Below, piece after piece: positions 1-5,745 of a DNA stretch of 11,750 bases. The notes below the pieces were generated by a model that was not told where the DNA came from, did not search any database, and saw only the letters and a list, made by a program, of their open reading frames with translations. The stretch covers positions 1 through 11,750 of the forward strand of contig USIU01000021.1 in NCBI GenBank assembly GCA_900554745.1, read 5' to 3'. The stretch comes from an uncultured Leuconostoc sp. (GTDB lineage: Bacteria > Bacillota > Bacilli > Lactobacillales > Lactobacillaceae). The translations under genes were made by a program, and so were the position numbers. Within the stretch, counting starts at the first letter, position 1, and the number at the start of each line of letters is the position of its first letter.

Positions 1-1128
1 CAAGTTGAACGTTACATTACGGACAAAGAATTGGCCAATGGGTACCAACACGTGTATACGCCCGTGTTGTCTAACTTGAACTTATATAAGACGTCTGGTC
101 ACTGGGATCACTACCGTGAAGATATGTTCCCACCAATGGACATGGGGGATGGCGAATTCCTAGAACTACGGCCAATGAACTGCCCATCACACATCATGGT
201 CTTCAAGCACAAGCCACGGTCATATCGTGAATTACCAATCCGGATTGCGGAATTGGGTATGATGCACCGTTATGAAAAGTCGGGCGCATTGACTGGTTTG
301 TCACGTGTGCGTGAAATGACATTGAACGATGGCCACACATTCGTTGAACCAGAAAAGCTTGAAGAAGAATTCAAGTCAATCTTGACAATGATGATGGAAG
401 TTTACCGTGACTTTAACATCACCGACTACCGTTTCCGTTTGTCATATCGTGATCCTGAAAATACGGAAAAGTATTTTGACGATGATGACATGTGGGAAAA
501 GTCACAAGCGCAATTGAAGCGGGCCATGGACGACCTTGGGTTGGACTATTATGAAGCGGAAGGTGAAGCAGCCTTTTACGGACCAAAGTTGGACGTCCAA
601 ACAAAGACCGCTTTGGGTAATGAAGAGACGATGTCAACGATTCAATTGGACTTCTTATTGCCAGAACGCTTTAACTTGACTTATATTGGCGCTGACGGCC
701 AAGATAACCACCGCCCAGTGATGTTGCACCGTGGGATTGTCGGCACAATGGAACGCTTCACGGCCTACTTGATTGAAATGTATAAGGGTGCTTTCCCAAC
801 TTGGTTGGCACCATTACAAGTACAAATCATTCCGGTTAACTTAGGTGCGCATGGCGCGTATGCGGAACAAATCAAAAAGCAACTTCAAGACGCTGGCCTA
901 CGTGCCAATGTGGAAACAAAAGATGCCAAAATGGGTTACTTGATTCGTGAAGCCCAAACGAATAAGATTCCTTATACGTTGGTTTTGGGTGATTCTGAAG
1001 TTGAAAGTCAAACTGTTACGGTCCGTAAGTACGGTGAAGAGCAGACAACAACGATGCCAATTGCTGATTTCCAAGCTGAAATTTTGGCAGATGTTGCGAA
1101 CTATTCACGCAAGACGAAAACAAATTAA
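1..1128 (+). CDS. thrS: Threonyl-tRNA synthetase, C-terminal part (5' end outside the window)
   Basis: ThrRS charges tRNA-Thr with threonine in the cytoplasm. The reading frame is open from base 1, so the gene enters from upstream; the visible 375 residues are a bit over half of a usual ~640-650-residue enzyme, and the N-terminal TGS and editing domains are missing from view. The class II catalytic core is clear. The segment RPMNCPSH supplies the zinc ligand Cys61 (window numbering), NDGH supplies His112 and motif 3 (RPVMLHRGIVGTMERF) supplies His243, matching the Cys/His/His zinc site that selects threonine. Motif 2 runs through ELGMMHRYEKSGAL. From about residue 269 an anticodon-binding (HGTP) domain follows, beginning LAPLQVQIIPVN. 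The TTG at base 31 lies inside the conserved core and is not a start. A hairpin terminator follows the stop codon directly, so thrS ends its own transcript. Confidence 0.97.
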   Translation, partial: QVERYITDKELANGYQHVYTPVLSNLNLYKTSGHWDHYREDMFPPMDMGDGEFLELRPMNCPSHIMVFKHKPRSYRELPIRIAELGMMHRYEKSGALTGLSRVREMTLNDGHTFVEPEKLEEEFKSILTMMMEVYRDFNITDYRFRLSYRDPENTEKYFDDDDMWEKSQAQLKRAMDDLGLDYYEAEGEAAFYGPKLDVQTKTALGNEETMSTIQLDFLLPERFNLTYIGADGQDNHRPVMLHRGIVGTMERFTAYLIEMYKGAFPTWLAPLQVQIIPVNLGAHGAYAEQIKKQLQDAGLRANVETKDAKMGYLIREAQTNKIPYTLVLGDSEVESQTVTVRKYGEEQTTTMPIADFQAEILADVANYSRKTKTN

Positions 1129-1132
1129 ATTC

Positions 1133-1171
1133 AAGCACCTGACGGCTTGCACGTCAGGTGCTTTGCTATTT
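1133..1171 (+). terminator. Hairpin terminator of thrS
   Basis: A perfect 12-bp stem (AAGCACCTGACG at 1133-1144 with its complement at 1152-1163) has a 7-base loop and starts 4 bases after the thrS stop. The tail is only moderately T-rich (TTTGCTATTT), so termination may be leaky into the permease gene. The tail overlaps the palindrome at 1168-1184. Confidence 0.8.
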
Positions 1172-1184
1172 AGGTAACCTAAAT
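1168..1184. promoter_or_regulatory. 17-bp perfect palindrome upstream of the permease (candidate operator)
   Basis: ATTTAGGT and ACCTAAAT are exact 8-base inverted arms around one central A. The element sits between the thrS terminator and the permease ribosome binding site, 40 bases before the permease ATG. The arms with a single central base are too close for a normal RNA hairpin, which favours a site for a dimeric DNA-binding protein. The arms resemble the TTAGGT/ACCTAA half-sites of DtxR/IdeR-type metal regulators, but the spacing differs, so the regulator is unknown. I could not place a confident promoter around it. Confidence 0.5.
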
Positions 1185-1223
1185 CAAATTGTTAAAGTGA
1201 GTAAAGGAGAAATTATTGTTATC

Positions 1224-2597
1224 ATGTCTGAGACAGTTGGAGACAGACGACAGTCTACGAAACGTGGCTTGACAAATCGTCACGTACAGTTAATTGCGAT
1301 TGGTGGCACCATTGGGACTGGTTTGTTTATGGGGGCGGGGCGCTCAATTAGCTATGCCGGACCCGCCATTCTATGTGTTTACTTAGTGATTGGCTTGTTT
1401 ATGTTTGTGGTGATGCGCGCAATTGGTGAATTGCTTTATGCTGATCCAAAGCAACACACGTTTATTACGTTCATTACTAAATACATTGATAATCGCGCTG
1501 GTTTTTTCGCCCGGTGGTCTTATTGGTTAACGGTGGTGTTTATGGGGATGGCTGAACTAACGGCCGTGGCGCAATATATCCAATTTTGGTTCCCACATTG
1601 GCCAAGCTGGTTGATTCAAATCGTCATGCTAGGCGTGCTAACCCTTGTTAATTTGGTGGCCGTGGCGTTGTATGGGGAAACAGAGTTTTGGTTTGCCATG
1701 ATTAAAATCGTGGCGATTTTAGCCTTGATTGTGACGGGCATTATGATGGCAGTCACGGGCTTTAAAACGCCCGTCGGCGATGTGACGTTCAATAACGTAT
1801 TTCAACACTTTTCGTTGTTTCCAAATGGTGTTGGGCATTTCATTGATGCCTTTCAGATGGTCATGTTTGCGTTTGTGGGGATGGAATTTATTGGGATGAC
1901 TGTGGCTGAAACGAAAAATCCGCGTCAAGTTCTGCCAAAAGCCATTAATCAAATTCCGTTTCGCATTCTATTCTTCTATTTGGGCGCCCTAACGGTAATT
2001 ATGGCGATTTATCCTTGGCAAAAAATTCCGGCCAATCAAAGTCCATTTGTGATGGTTTTTGAATTAGTTGGGATTAAATGGGCAGCTGCTTTGATTAACT
2101 TTGTTGTCTTAACCAGTGCGGCCTCAGCTTTGAATTCTGTGATTTTTAGTGCGAGTCGTAATTTTTATGCGCTGGCGTACCAGTCACGTGCGCGTTATTT
2201 GCAACCTTTTAAAAAATTGTCAAAAACGCATCTGCCAGTGAATGCAATCTTAATGACTGCTGGTATGGTTGGTTTTTCCGCAGTGATTGCAGTCGTGCCG
2301 GCGATTACCAATGCCTTTAGTTTTGTTACCAGTGCGTCAACTGACTTATTTTTGATGATTTATATTTTGATTTTAATTGCTTATTGGCGTTATCGCCAAT
2401 CAGAGCACTACATGGCTGATGGCTTTCTGATGATTGCGCCGAAATTTTTTGTTCCCGCAGCTATTTTATTCTTTGCGTTTATTTTCATGACGTTGTTCTT
2501 TAATGTCGAATCGCGCGTGCCTGCTATTGGGGCAACGTTGTGGCTCATTGTTTTTGGTGCTATCGCTTATCGGCAACCCAAAACACTCATAAAATAG
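1224..2597 (+). CDS. Amino acid permease, APC superfamily (AAT/CycA-like)
   Basis: A predicted proton-coupled amino acid importer in the cytoplasmic membrane, 457 residues with about 12 hydrophobic segments. The first membrane helix carries the unwound substrate-binding signature GGTIGTGLFMG (residues 28-38), preceded by the RGLTNRHVQLIAI lead-in typical of the AAT family (residues 14-26). A second conserved block is AFQMVMFAFVGMEFIG (209-224), followed by ETKNPRQVLPKAIN (229-242). The overall pattern is closest to CycA-type (D-Ala/D-Ser/Gly) and related permeases, but the substrate cannot be read from the sequence. The open frame extends upstream to 1158 inside the thrS terminator; I choose ATG 1224 because AAAGGAGA lies at 1203-1210, although the 13-base spacing is long, and because the protein then begins with a normal short polar tail. 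The gene is followed by a strong terminator, so it is probably monocistronic or a read-through product of thrS. Confidence 0.92.
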   Translation: MSETVGDRRQSTKRGLTNRHVQLIAIGGTIGTGLFMGAGRSISYAGPAILCVYLVIGLFMFVVMRAIGELLYADPKQHTFITFITKYIDNRAGFFARWSYWLTVVFMGMAELTAVAQYIQFWFPHWPSWLIQIVMLGVLTLVNLVAVALYGETEFWFAMIKIVAILALIVTGIMMAVTGFKTPVGDVTFNNVFQHFSLFPNGVGHFIDAFQMVMFAFVGMEFIGMTVAETKNPRQVLPKAINQIPFRILFFYLGALTVIMAIYPWQKIPANQSPFVMVFELVGIKWAAALINFVVLTSAASALNSVIFSASRNFYALAYQSRARYLQPFKKLSKTHLPVNAILMTAGMVGFSAVIAVVPAITNAFSFVTSASTDLFLMIYILILIAYWRYRQSEHYMADGFLMIAPKFFVPAAILFFAFIFMTLFFNVESRVPAIGATLWLIVFGAIAYRQPKTLIK

Positions 2598-2603
2598 TAC
2601 CTT

Positions 2604-2641
2604 AAAAACGGTGCAATCAGTTGTCTGATTGTACCGTTTTT
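2604..2641. terminator. Bidirectional terminator after the permease
   Basis: A 17-bp stem (2604-2620 with 2625-2641) has one G-U pair, a TTGT tetraloop, a run of A on the left and a run of T on the right. It begins 6 bases after the permease stop codon and could stop transcription in either direction. Confidence 0.9.
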
Positions 2642-2658
2642 ATGAATTGTGATACACT
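2629..2658 (+). promoter_or_regulatory. Possible promoter of the DUF1361 gene
   Basis: An extended -10 is present (TG, one base, then TACACT at 2653-2658), with a weak TTGTAC at 2629-2634 at 18-base spacing. The -35 half would lie in the right arm of the preceding terminator. This is the only candidate between that terminator and the gene, so it is tentative. Confidence 0.35.
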
Positions 2659-2689
2659 GGAACCATTGTAAAAAAGGGGGCGTAACGTT

Positions 2690-3325
2690 ATGAATAACAA
2701 ATATTTGAATATTGCGATCATTCATATCATGGTTGTATTATTCTTTATCTTCGTGCATTTGACACCTACACGTTTCACCTTTTTGAATTGGAATGTTTTT
2801 TTGGCGTTGTTGCCATTTGACTTTGCTGTGATTGTATCAATGACTCATTTTCGCGTCCTTAAAGGGCTTTTCTTGGCACTTTGGCTATTATTTTTCCCCA
2901 ATACGATGTATATGATGACGGACTTTATTCATCTATATGCGATTGGCACAAATCTCGATCAAGCCGCACAATTCTTTAATTATGCGGTCTTGGCAACGGG
3001 GATTTTCATGGGTGTCGGGCTCGGTATTTTGAGTTTGGAAATCATCACGCAAACGCTGGTGAAACGCCACGCGCATCTAGTTTACTTTTTAATGACAGCA
3101 ATCGTATCAGTTGTGTCAGCGTTTGGGATCTATCTGGGGCGTTATTTGCGTCTGAATTCGTGGGATATATTTTTTCATCTCAATGACGTGATGCGCAATA
3201 TCATGTTCTCGTTGAGCTACCATATGCTGGCTTTTATGATTTTATTTGCCGGTGCACAATTTGCTGTATTGGTTATTTTCCATTACGGCATTCGATTACT
3301 TCAAATTAATCACCAAGAAGCTTGA
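2690..3325 (+). CDS. DUF1361 family integral membrane protein
   Basis: A 211-residue polytopic membrane protein of the DUF1361 family; no biochemical function is established that I know of. About six hydrophobic segments lie near residues 7-24, 33-51, 58-70, 96-118, 130-149 and 174-198. Family-type conserved blocks are FLNWN (31-35), LLFFPNTMYMMTDFIHL (66-82) and GRYLRLNSWD (150-159); the PN, TDFIH and RYLRxNSWD residues are the most recognisable. The start at ATG 2690 is supported by AAAAAAGGGGG about 10 bases upstream. The gene stands alone between a strong terminator and the infC promoter, and its stop codon (3323-3325) lies inside the -35 hexamer of that promoter. No terminator of its own is visible, so its transcripts may run into the infC leader and be subject to the attenuator there. 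Confidence 0.88.
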   Translation: MNNKYLNIAIIHIMVVLFFIFVHLTPTRFTFLNWNVFLALLPFDFAVIVSMTHFRVLKGLFLALWLLFFPNTMYMMTDFIHLYAIGTNLDQAAQFFNYAVLATGIFMGVGLGILSLEIITQTLVKRHAHLVYFLMTAIVSVVSAFGIYLGRYLRLNSWDIFFHLNDVMRNIMFSLSYHMLAFMILFAGAQFAVLVIFHYGIRLLQINHQEA

Positions 3326-3350
3326 CACCGATCAGGTAATACGCTAAACT
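3322..3350 (+). promoter_or_regulatory. Promoter of infC-rpmI-rplT
   Basis: A perfect -35 TTGACA (3322-3327), a 17-base spacer and -10 TAAACT (3345-3350) make this the best sigma-70-type (SigA) promoter in the window. Transcription should start near 3357, giving a leader of about 155 bases. The -35 box contains the stop codon of the preceding gene. Confidence 0.85.
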
Positions 3351-3356
3351 AGTATT

Positions 3357-3482
3357 TGTTGAACAAGTAGAAGCACCCGCTTCTCGCCATGTGACCAAGT
3401 TGCCTGGCAGATACAGTTATCCGGAAGGATTGCAAGTGTTGAAGTGGGTGAAGATTAGGTTCTTTATCCACTTTTCTTCTTG
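3357..3482 (+). promoter_or_regulatory. infC-operon leader RNA (L20 leader-type attenuator)
   Basis: The leader carries mutually exclusive structures. An early hairpin has arms AGAAGC and GCTTCT at 3369-3374 and 3379-3384. The segment CACCCGCTTC (3374-3383) can instead pair over about 57 bases with GAAGTGGGTG (3441-3450), 10 pairs with one G-U. That second segment is also the left arm of an intrinsic terminator (3442-3473). Long-range pairing would thus prevent termination. In Bacillus subtilis, L20 represses infC-rpmI-rplT by transcription attenuation through a comparable leader (Rfam L20_leader); equivalence here is inferred from position and pairing logic, not from a covariance search. A small ATCC-GGAA-GGAT hairpin (3419-3430) with a GNRA-type loop lies inside the enclosed region. 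Confidence 0.72.
3442..3482 (+). terminator. Attenuator terminator in the infC leader
   Basis: AAGTGGGTGAAGA (3442-3454) pairs with TCTTTATCCACTT (3461-3473): 13 bp with two G-U pairs, a 6-base loop, followed by TTCTTCTTG. It lies upstream of the infC start, so it acts before the operon is transcribed. Its left arm is shared with the long-range antiterminating pairing. Confidence 0.75.
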
Positions 3483-3499
3483 ATTCACAAAATAAATTT

Positions 3500-3516
3500 G
3501 GAGGTGCCTGACAATA
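3500..3516 (+). promoter_or_regulatory. infC ribosome binding site that points to an ATA start
   Basis: GGAGGTG at 3500-3506 is a strong Shine-Dalgarno match. Seven bases later, in the IF3 frame, stands ATA (3514-3516). No ATG, GTG or TTG is in frame at usable distance: the CTG at 3508 is one base away, and the next TTG (3574) lies within the conserved N-terminal domain. Confidence 0.75.
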
Positions 3517-4035
3517 GCACGTCAACCACGACAAGTTGATTTAATCAACGATAATATTCGCGCTCCTCGTGTCTTGCTGATTCATGATGGTAAGCAGACA
3601 GAAATGTCAACACGAGACGCACAAGAGATTGCTAACGATTTAGACCAAGATTTGGTATTGGTGCAAGCCAATGCTGAACCACCGGTTGCCAAAATCATGG
3701 ATTGGGGTAAGGCGAAGTTCGAAGCGCAAAAGAAGCAAAAAGAACAACGCAAGAACCAAAAAATCGTGCAAGTGAAAGAAGTTCGTATGTCACCGGTCAT
3801 TGACTCAGGCGATTTCGAGACCCGTAAGAAGGCTGCAATCAAGTTCTTGTCACAAGGGAACAAGGTGAAGTTGAACTTGCGTTTCCGTGGTCGTATGATT
3901 ACGCACCAAGACATCGGACGTCAAGTATTAGACCGCATGGCCGCAGAACTTGACGATATTGCCAAGGTTGAACAGCGTGCCAAAATGGACGGCCGCCAAA
4001 TGTTTTTGGTCTTGGCACCTAAAGATGCCAAGTAA
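3514..4035 (+). CDS. infC: Translation initiation factor IF-3, probable ATA start
   Basis: IF3 binds the 30S subunit, keeps subunits apart and checks start codons and initiator tRNA. Starting at ATA gives 173 residues, the family's usual length. The N-terminal domain (about 8-77) includes the signature LINDNIRAPRVLLI (10-23) and PPVAKIMDWGKAKFE (56-70); a Lys/Gln-rich linker follows, and the C-terminal domain (about 84-168) includes KEVRMSPVIDSGDFETRKKAAIKFL and RFRGRMITHQDIG. A start at TTG 3574 would delete 20 residues including the signature. In enteric bacteria infC uses AUU, which IF3 itself discriminates against, so the gene is autoregulated; an AUA start would fit that logic. First gene of infC-rpmI-rplT, behind the attenuator leader. 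A one-base sequencing error that changed ATG or ATT to ATA cannot be excluded. Confidence 0.93.
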   Translation: MARQPRQVDLINDNIRAPRVLLIHDGKQTEMSTRDAQEIANDLDQDLVLVQANAEPPVAKIMDWGKAKFEAQKKQKEQRKNQKIVQVKEVRMSPVIDSGDFETRKKAAIKFLSQGNKVKLNLRFRGRMITHQDIGRQVLDRMAAELDDIAKVEQRAKMDGRQMFLVLAPKDAK

Positions 4036-4041
4036 TTAAAG

Positions 4042-4069
4042 GTTTAACCGCTTGTTTTCAAGCTTAAAC
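4042..4069 (+). other. Hairpin between infC and rpmI
   Basis: GTTTAA (4042-4047) and GCTTG (4050-4054) pair with CAAGC (4059-4063) and TTAAAC (4064-4069), leaving a CC bulge and a TTTT loop. There is no T-tract after it, so it is not a terminator; RNA processing or translational control of rpmI is possible. The rpmI ribosome binding site (AGGAGA) follows 15 bases later. Confidence 0.45.
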
Positions 4070-4097
4070 AAAATCACATAGTAGGAGAATTAGTCAC

Positions 4098-4295
4098 ATG
4101 CCAAAGATGAAGACACACCGCGCATCAGCAAAGCGCTTTAAGAAGACAGCCAATGGTGGCTTCAAGTCAGCTTCAGCTTATACGTCACACCGTTTCCATG
4201 GTAAGACAAAGAAGCAACGTCGCCACTTGCGTGGTACACACATGATGGACAAGACAACTGTTAAGACATACGCTAAGTTGTTGGCAAACATCTAA
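4098..4295 (+). CDS. rpmI: 50S ribosomal protein L35
   Basis: L35 is a small basic protein of the large ribosomal subunit. The 65-residue product begins MPKMKTHRASAKRFKKTANG, the standard L35 N-terminus, and keeps the SHRFHGKTKKQRRHLRG segment and the usual length. ATG 4098 has AGGAGA at 4084-4089. Codon use is strongly biased, as in a highly expressed gene. It is the second gene of the infC operon, 62 bases after infC and 81 before rplT; both gaps hold small hairpins. In both E. coli and B. subtilis L20 controls this operon, in E. coli by binding ahead of rpmI. Confidence 0.98.
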   Translation: MPKMKTHRASAKRFKKTANGGFKSASAYTSHRFHGKTKKQRRHLRGTHMMDKTTVKTYAKLLANI

Positions 4296-4305
4296 TTCGC
4301 GTTGC

Positions 4306-4342
4306 GATAGTTCATCTATCTACATTTTGGATTTTAATCCAA
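4306..4342 (+). other. Two small hairpins between rpmI and rplT
   Basis: GATAG/CTATC (4306-4310 with 4316-4320) and TTGGAT/ATCCAA (4327-4332 with 4337-4342, loop TTTA) are perfect but short. The second is not followed by a T-tract. They may be processing or stability elements; the rplT ribosome binding site (AGGAGGAA) follows at about 4363-4370. Confidence 0.35.
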
Positions 4343-4376
4343 CCAATTATTTATAAAATCTCAGGAGGAATTACCC

Positions 4377-4796
4377 ATGCGAGTTAAGGGTGGTACAGTT
4401 ACACGCGCACGTCGTAAGAAGATGGTTAAGTTGGCCAAGGGTTACCGTGGACAACGTCGTATTAATTTTAAGGTTGCTAAGCAACAAGTATGGAAGTCAT
4501 ATTTGTACGCATACCGTGATCGTAAGAACACAAAGCGTAACTTCCGTAAGTTGTGGATTGCGCGTATTAACGCCGCAGCACGTATGAACGGTTTGTCATA
4601 CTCAAAGTTGATGCACGGTTTGACACTTGCTGGTGTTGAATTGAACCGTAAGATGTTGGCTGATATTGCTGTGACTGATTTTGATACTTTTGCAAAGTTG
4701 GCTGAACAAGCTAAGGCTGCTTTGGCATCAGACAACGTTTTGGTACAAGAACGTGTCGCTGCAACTTTGGAAACAATTGTTAAGGTTGATCGTTAA
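4377..4796 (+). CDS. rplT: 50S ribosomal protein L20 with a C-terminal extension
   Basis: L20 is an early-assembly protein of the large subunit and, in known systems, the repressor of its own operon. The first ~117 residues match the family closely: MRVKGGTVTRARRKK, the basic KLAKGYRGQRR segment, KLWIARINAAARMNGLSYSKLMHGL (59-83) and ELNRKMLADIAV. The usual MPRVKGG start lacks the Pro here. The protein is 139 residues against a usual 118-120: about 22 extra residues (from roughly ASDNVLVQERVAAT to the end at VDR) follow the normal KAAL ending. The extension uses the same favoured codons (TTG, GTT, AAG, CGT) as the body, so a recent frameshift is unlikely. AGGAGGAA lies 6 bases before ATG 4377. 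A terminator follows 10 bases after the stop codon. Confidence 0.97.
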   Translation: MRVKGGTVTRARRKKMVKLAKGYRGQRRINFKVAKQQVWKSYLYAYRDRKNTKRNFRKLWIARINAAARMNGLSYSKLMHGLTLAGVELNRKMLADIAVTDFDTFAKLAEQAKAALASDNVLVQERVAATLETIVKVDR

Positions 4797-4806
4797 GATT
4801 GCTTTT

Positions 4807-4832
4807 AAAAACACGGATTCCCGTGTTTTTTT
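4807..4832 (+). terminator. Terminator of the infC-rpmI-rplT operon
   Basis: AAAAACACGG (4807-4816) pairs with CCGTGTTTTT (4821-4830) around an ATTC loop, with the T-run continuing to 4832. It begins 10 bases after the rplT stop. Confidence 0.92.
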
Positions 4833-4850
4833 ATTTGTCATAAATCCAAC

Positions 4851-4891
4851 AAAAAACAATGGCTTATCGTGTGGATAAGCCATTGTTTTTT
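4851..4891. terminator. Bidirectional terminator between convergent genes
   Basis: A perfect 18-bp stem (4851-4868 with 4874-4891) encloses GTGTG, with A-run and T-run at its ends, so it works on both strands. On the minus strand it begins 5 bases after the stop codon of the gene at 4897-5532; on the plus strand it backs up the rplT terminator. Confidence 0.92.
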
Positions 4892-4896
4892 TGTGC

Positions 4897-5532
4897 TTAT
4901 TGTAAGCCAGATTCTGACTTATTAGTGGCAATTAGTTGAATGTGATCTGTACCAGTTGGGGTAAAGGTAATTGAAACCCGTTGGCCGGAAGTACTTTGCC
5001 AAGTGGCATACAATTGATCACTGGCTGTGATGTAAGTTGGTGCACCGTAAGTTGCTTTGATTTCTTCATAGGTCGCTGACCCAATGTTAACCGCATTATA
5101 AGTGGCTAATGACCAGTTACCAAATGTTTTGGCAATTGGCGCAACACTTGAACTCACGGCTGGATTTGATGACGCAGCCGTTGCGGGTGTTTCAGCTGTG
5201 ATTGGTGTACCAGTGGCTTCCTCTTTTGCGGCGTTAATCACTGAGGAAGCAGCCGAGCTAGCGGCAGGTGGTGTTGGTACCACGCTGGTTGATGTGCTAG
5301 CCGTTGTGTCGTCGCTAGCAGAAGATGCTGCTGTGACCGATGAAGAACTGGCTTTTTTAGCCGTTTTAGCTTTTTTAGTCTGTGAAGAAGACGAGGACGT
5401 CTCCTGGTTTTGCGGTTGATCAGCAGAACGCCCAAGCAAAGTGAAAATGACAATGAGCGCAATCGCTGCTAAGGCAATCGCAATGAGAGTGTTACGCAGT
5501 TTGTGAGACTGCTTAAATGGTTGACGTTGCAT
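4897..5532 (-). CDS. Membrane-anchored Ser/Thr/Ala-rich protein with a C-terminal SmpA/DUF3862-like domain
   Basis: A predicted cell-surface protein of unknown function. From ATG 5532 it has 211 residues: a short basic cytoplasmic start (MQRQPFKQSHKLRN), one hydrophobic helix (about 15-34), a long Ser/Thr/Ala/Pro linker (about 37-133, with SSSSS, AKKASSSS and PTPPAASSAASS) suited to spanning the cell wall, and a compact domain (about 136-211). That domain shows TYEEIKATYGAPT, then Trp179, then RVSITFTPTG and an ending ESGLQ, reminiscent of the SmpA/BLIP-like fold of DUF3862; this assignment is tentative. No lipobox Cys follows the helix, so it is an anchor rather than a lipoprotein signal. 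The frame stays open upstream to 5640, and ATG 5577 is an alternative start (226 residues). It is transcribed towards the infC operon from its own promoter. Confidence 0.8.
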   Translation of the reverse strand: MQRQPFKQSHKLRNTLIAIALAAIALIVIFTLLGRSADQPQNQETSSSSSQTKKAKTAKKASSSSVTAASSASDDTTASTSTSVVPTPPAASSAASSVINAAKEEATGTPITAETPATAASSNPAVSSSVAPIAKTFGNWSLATYNAVNIGSATYEEIKATYGAPTYITASDQLYATWQSTSGQRVSITFTPTGTDHIQLIATNKSESGLQ

Positions 5533-5544
5533 AAGTAAATGTGA

Positions 5545-5573
5545 TGTGGCGTCAGGCTTGCCACAACTCCTTT
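5545..5573 (-). promoter_or_regulatory. Displaced ribosome binding site with intervening hairpin
   Basis: Read on the minus strand, AAAGGAG (5573-5567) is a good Shine-Dalgarno site, but the next in-frame ATG (5532) is 34 bases further on. A perfect 6-bp hairpin, TGTGGC (5565-5560) with GCCACA (5550-5545), lies between and would cut the effective spacing to about 13 bases. No in-frame start stands at normal distance. Confidence 0.45.
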
Positions 5574-5582
5574 CCATAGATA

Positions 5583-5613
5583 ATGATAACAGAAAAATGT
5601 AAAAGTATGTTAA
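5583..5613 (-). promoter_or_regulatory. Promoter of the minus-strand membrane-anchored protein gene
   Basis: On the minus strand, TTAACA (5613-5608) and an extended -10 (TG, one base, TATCAT at 5588-5583) are separated by 19 bases. The expected transcription start is near 5576-5577, practically at the alternative ATG 5577, so the mRNA could be leaderless for that start. Confidence 0.5.
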
Positions 5614-5684
5614 AATAGATTTAATTACGTATCGAGACAAAAAATTGGACTAACGCAACGTTTTAGAAACTAGTCGCGTCCGCT

Positions 5685-5693
5685 TGTTATATT
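5685..5693 (+). promoter_or_regulatory. Probable extended -10 promoter of the RNase J gene
   Basis: TG, one base and TATATT (5688-5693) form an extended -10 about 52 bases before the RNase J start. No good -35 is seen at 16-18 bases (the sequence there reads AG/AAAC-rich), consistent with an extended -10 promoter. The region 5641-5745 holds nothing else I can support. Confidence 0.45.
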
Positions 5694-5745
5694 TACGAAG
5701 AAAAAATGGCTAAATTAAATGCCGATTATTATAAAGGAAGAAACA

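Noticed and set aside
5102..5419. Plus-strand open frame of 105 codons rich in Ala, Val, Glu
   Set aside because: It is the antisense of the low-complexity Ser/Thr/Ala linker of the minus-strand gene; it has no promoter or ribosome binding site, and the minus-strand gene has a membrane anchor and signals.
5467..5562. Out-of-frame GTG reading frame after the AAAGGAG site on the minus strand, a possible leader peptide
   Set aside because: Spacing from the Shine-Dalgarno site is too short and the 31-codon frame runs through the coding sequence without any recognisable feature; the in-frame starts are preferred.
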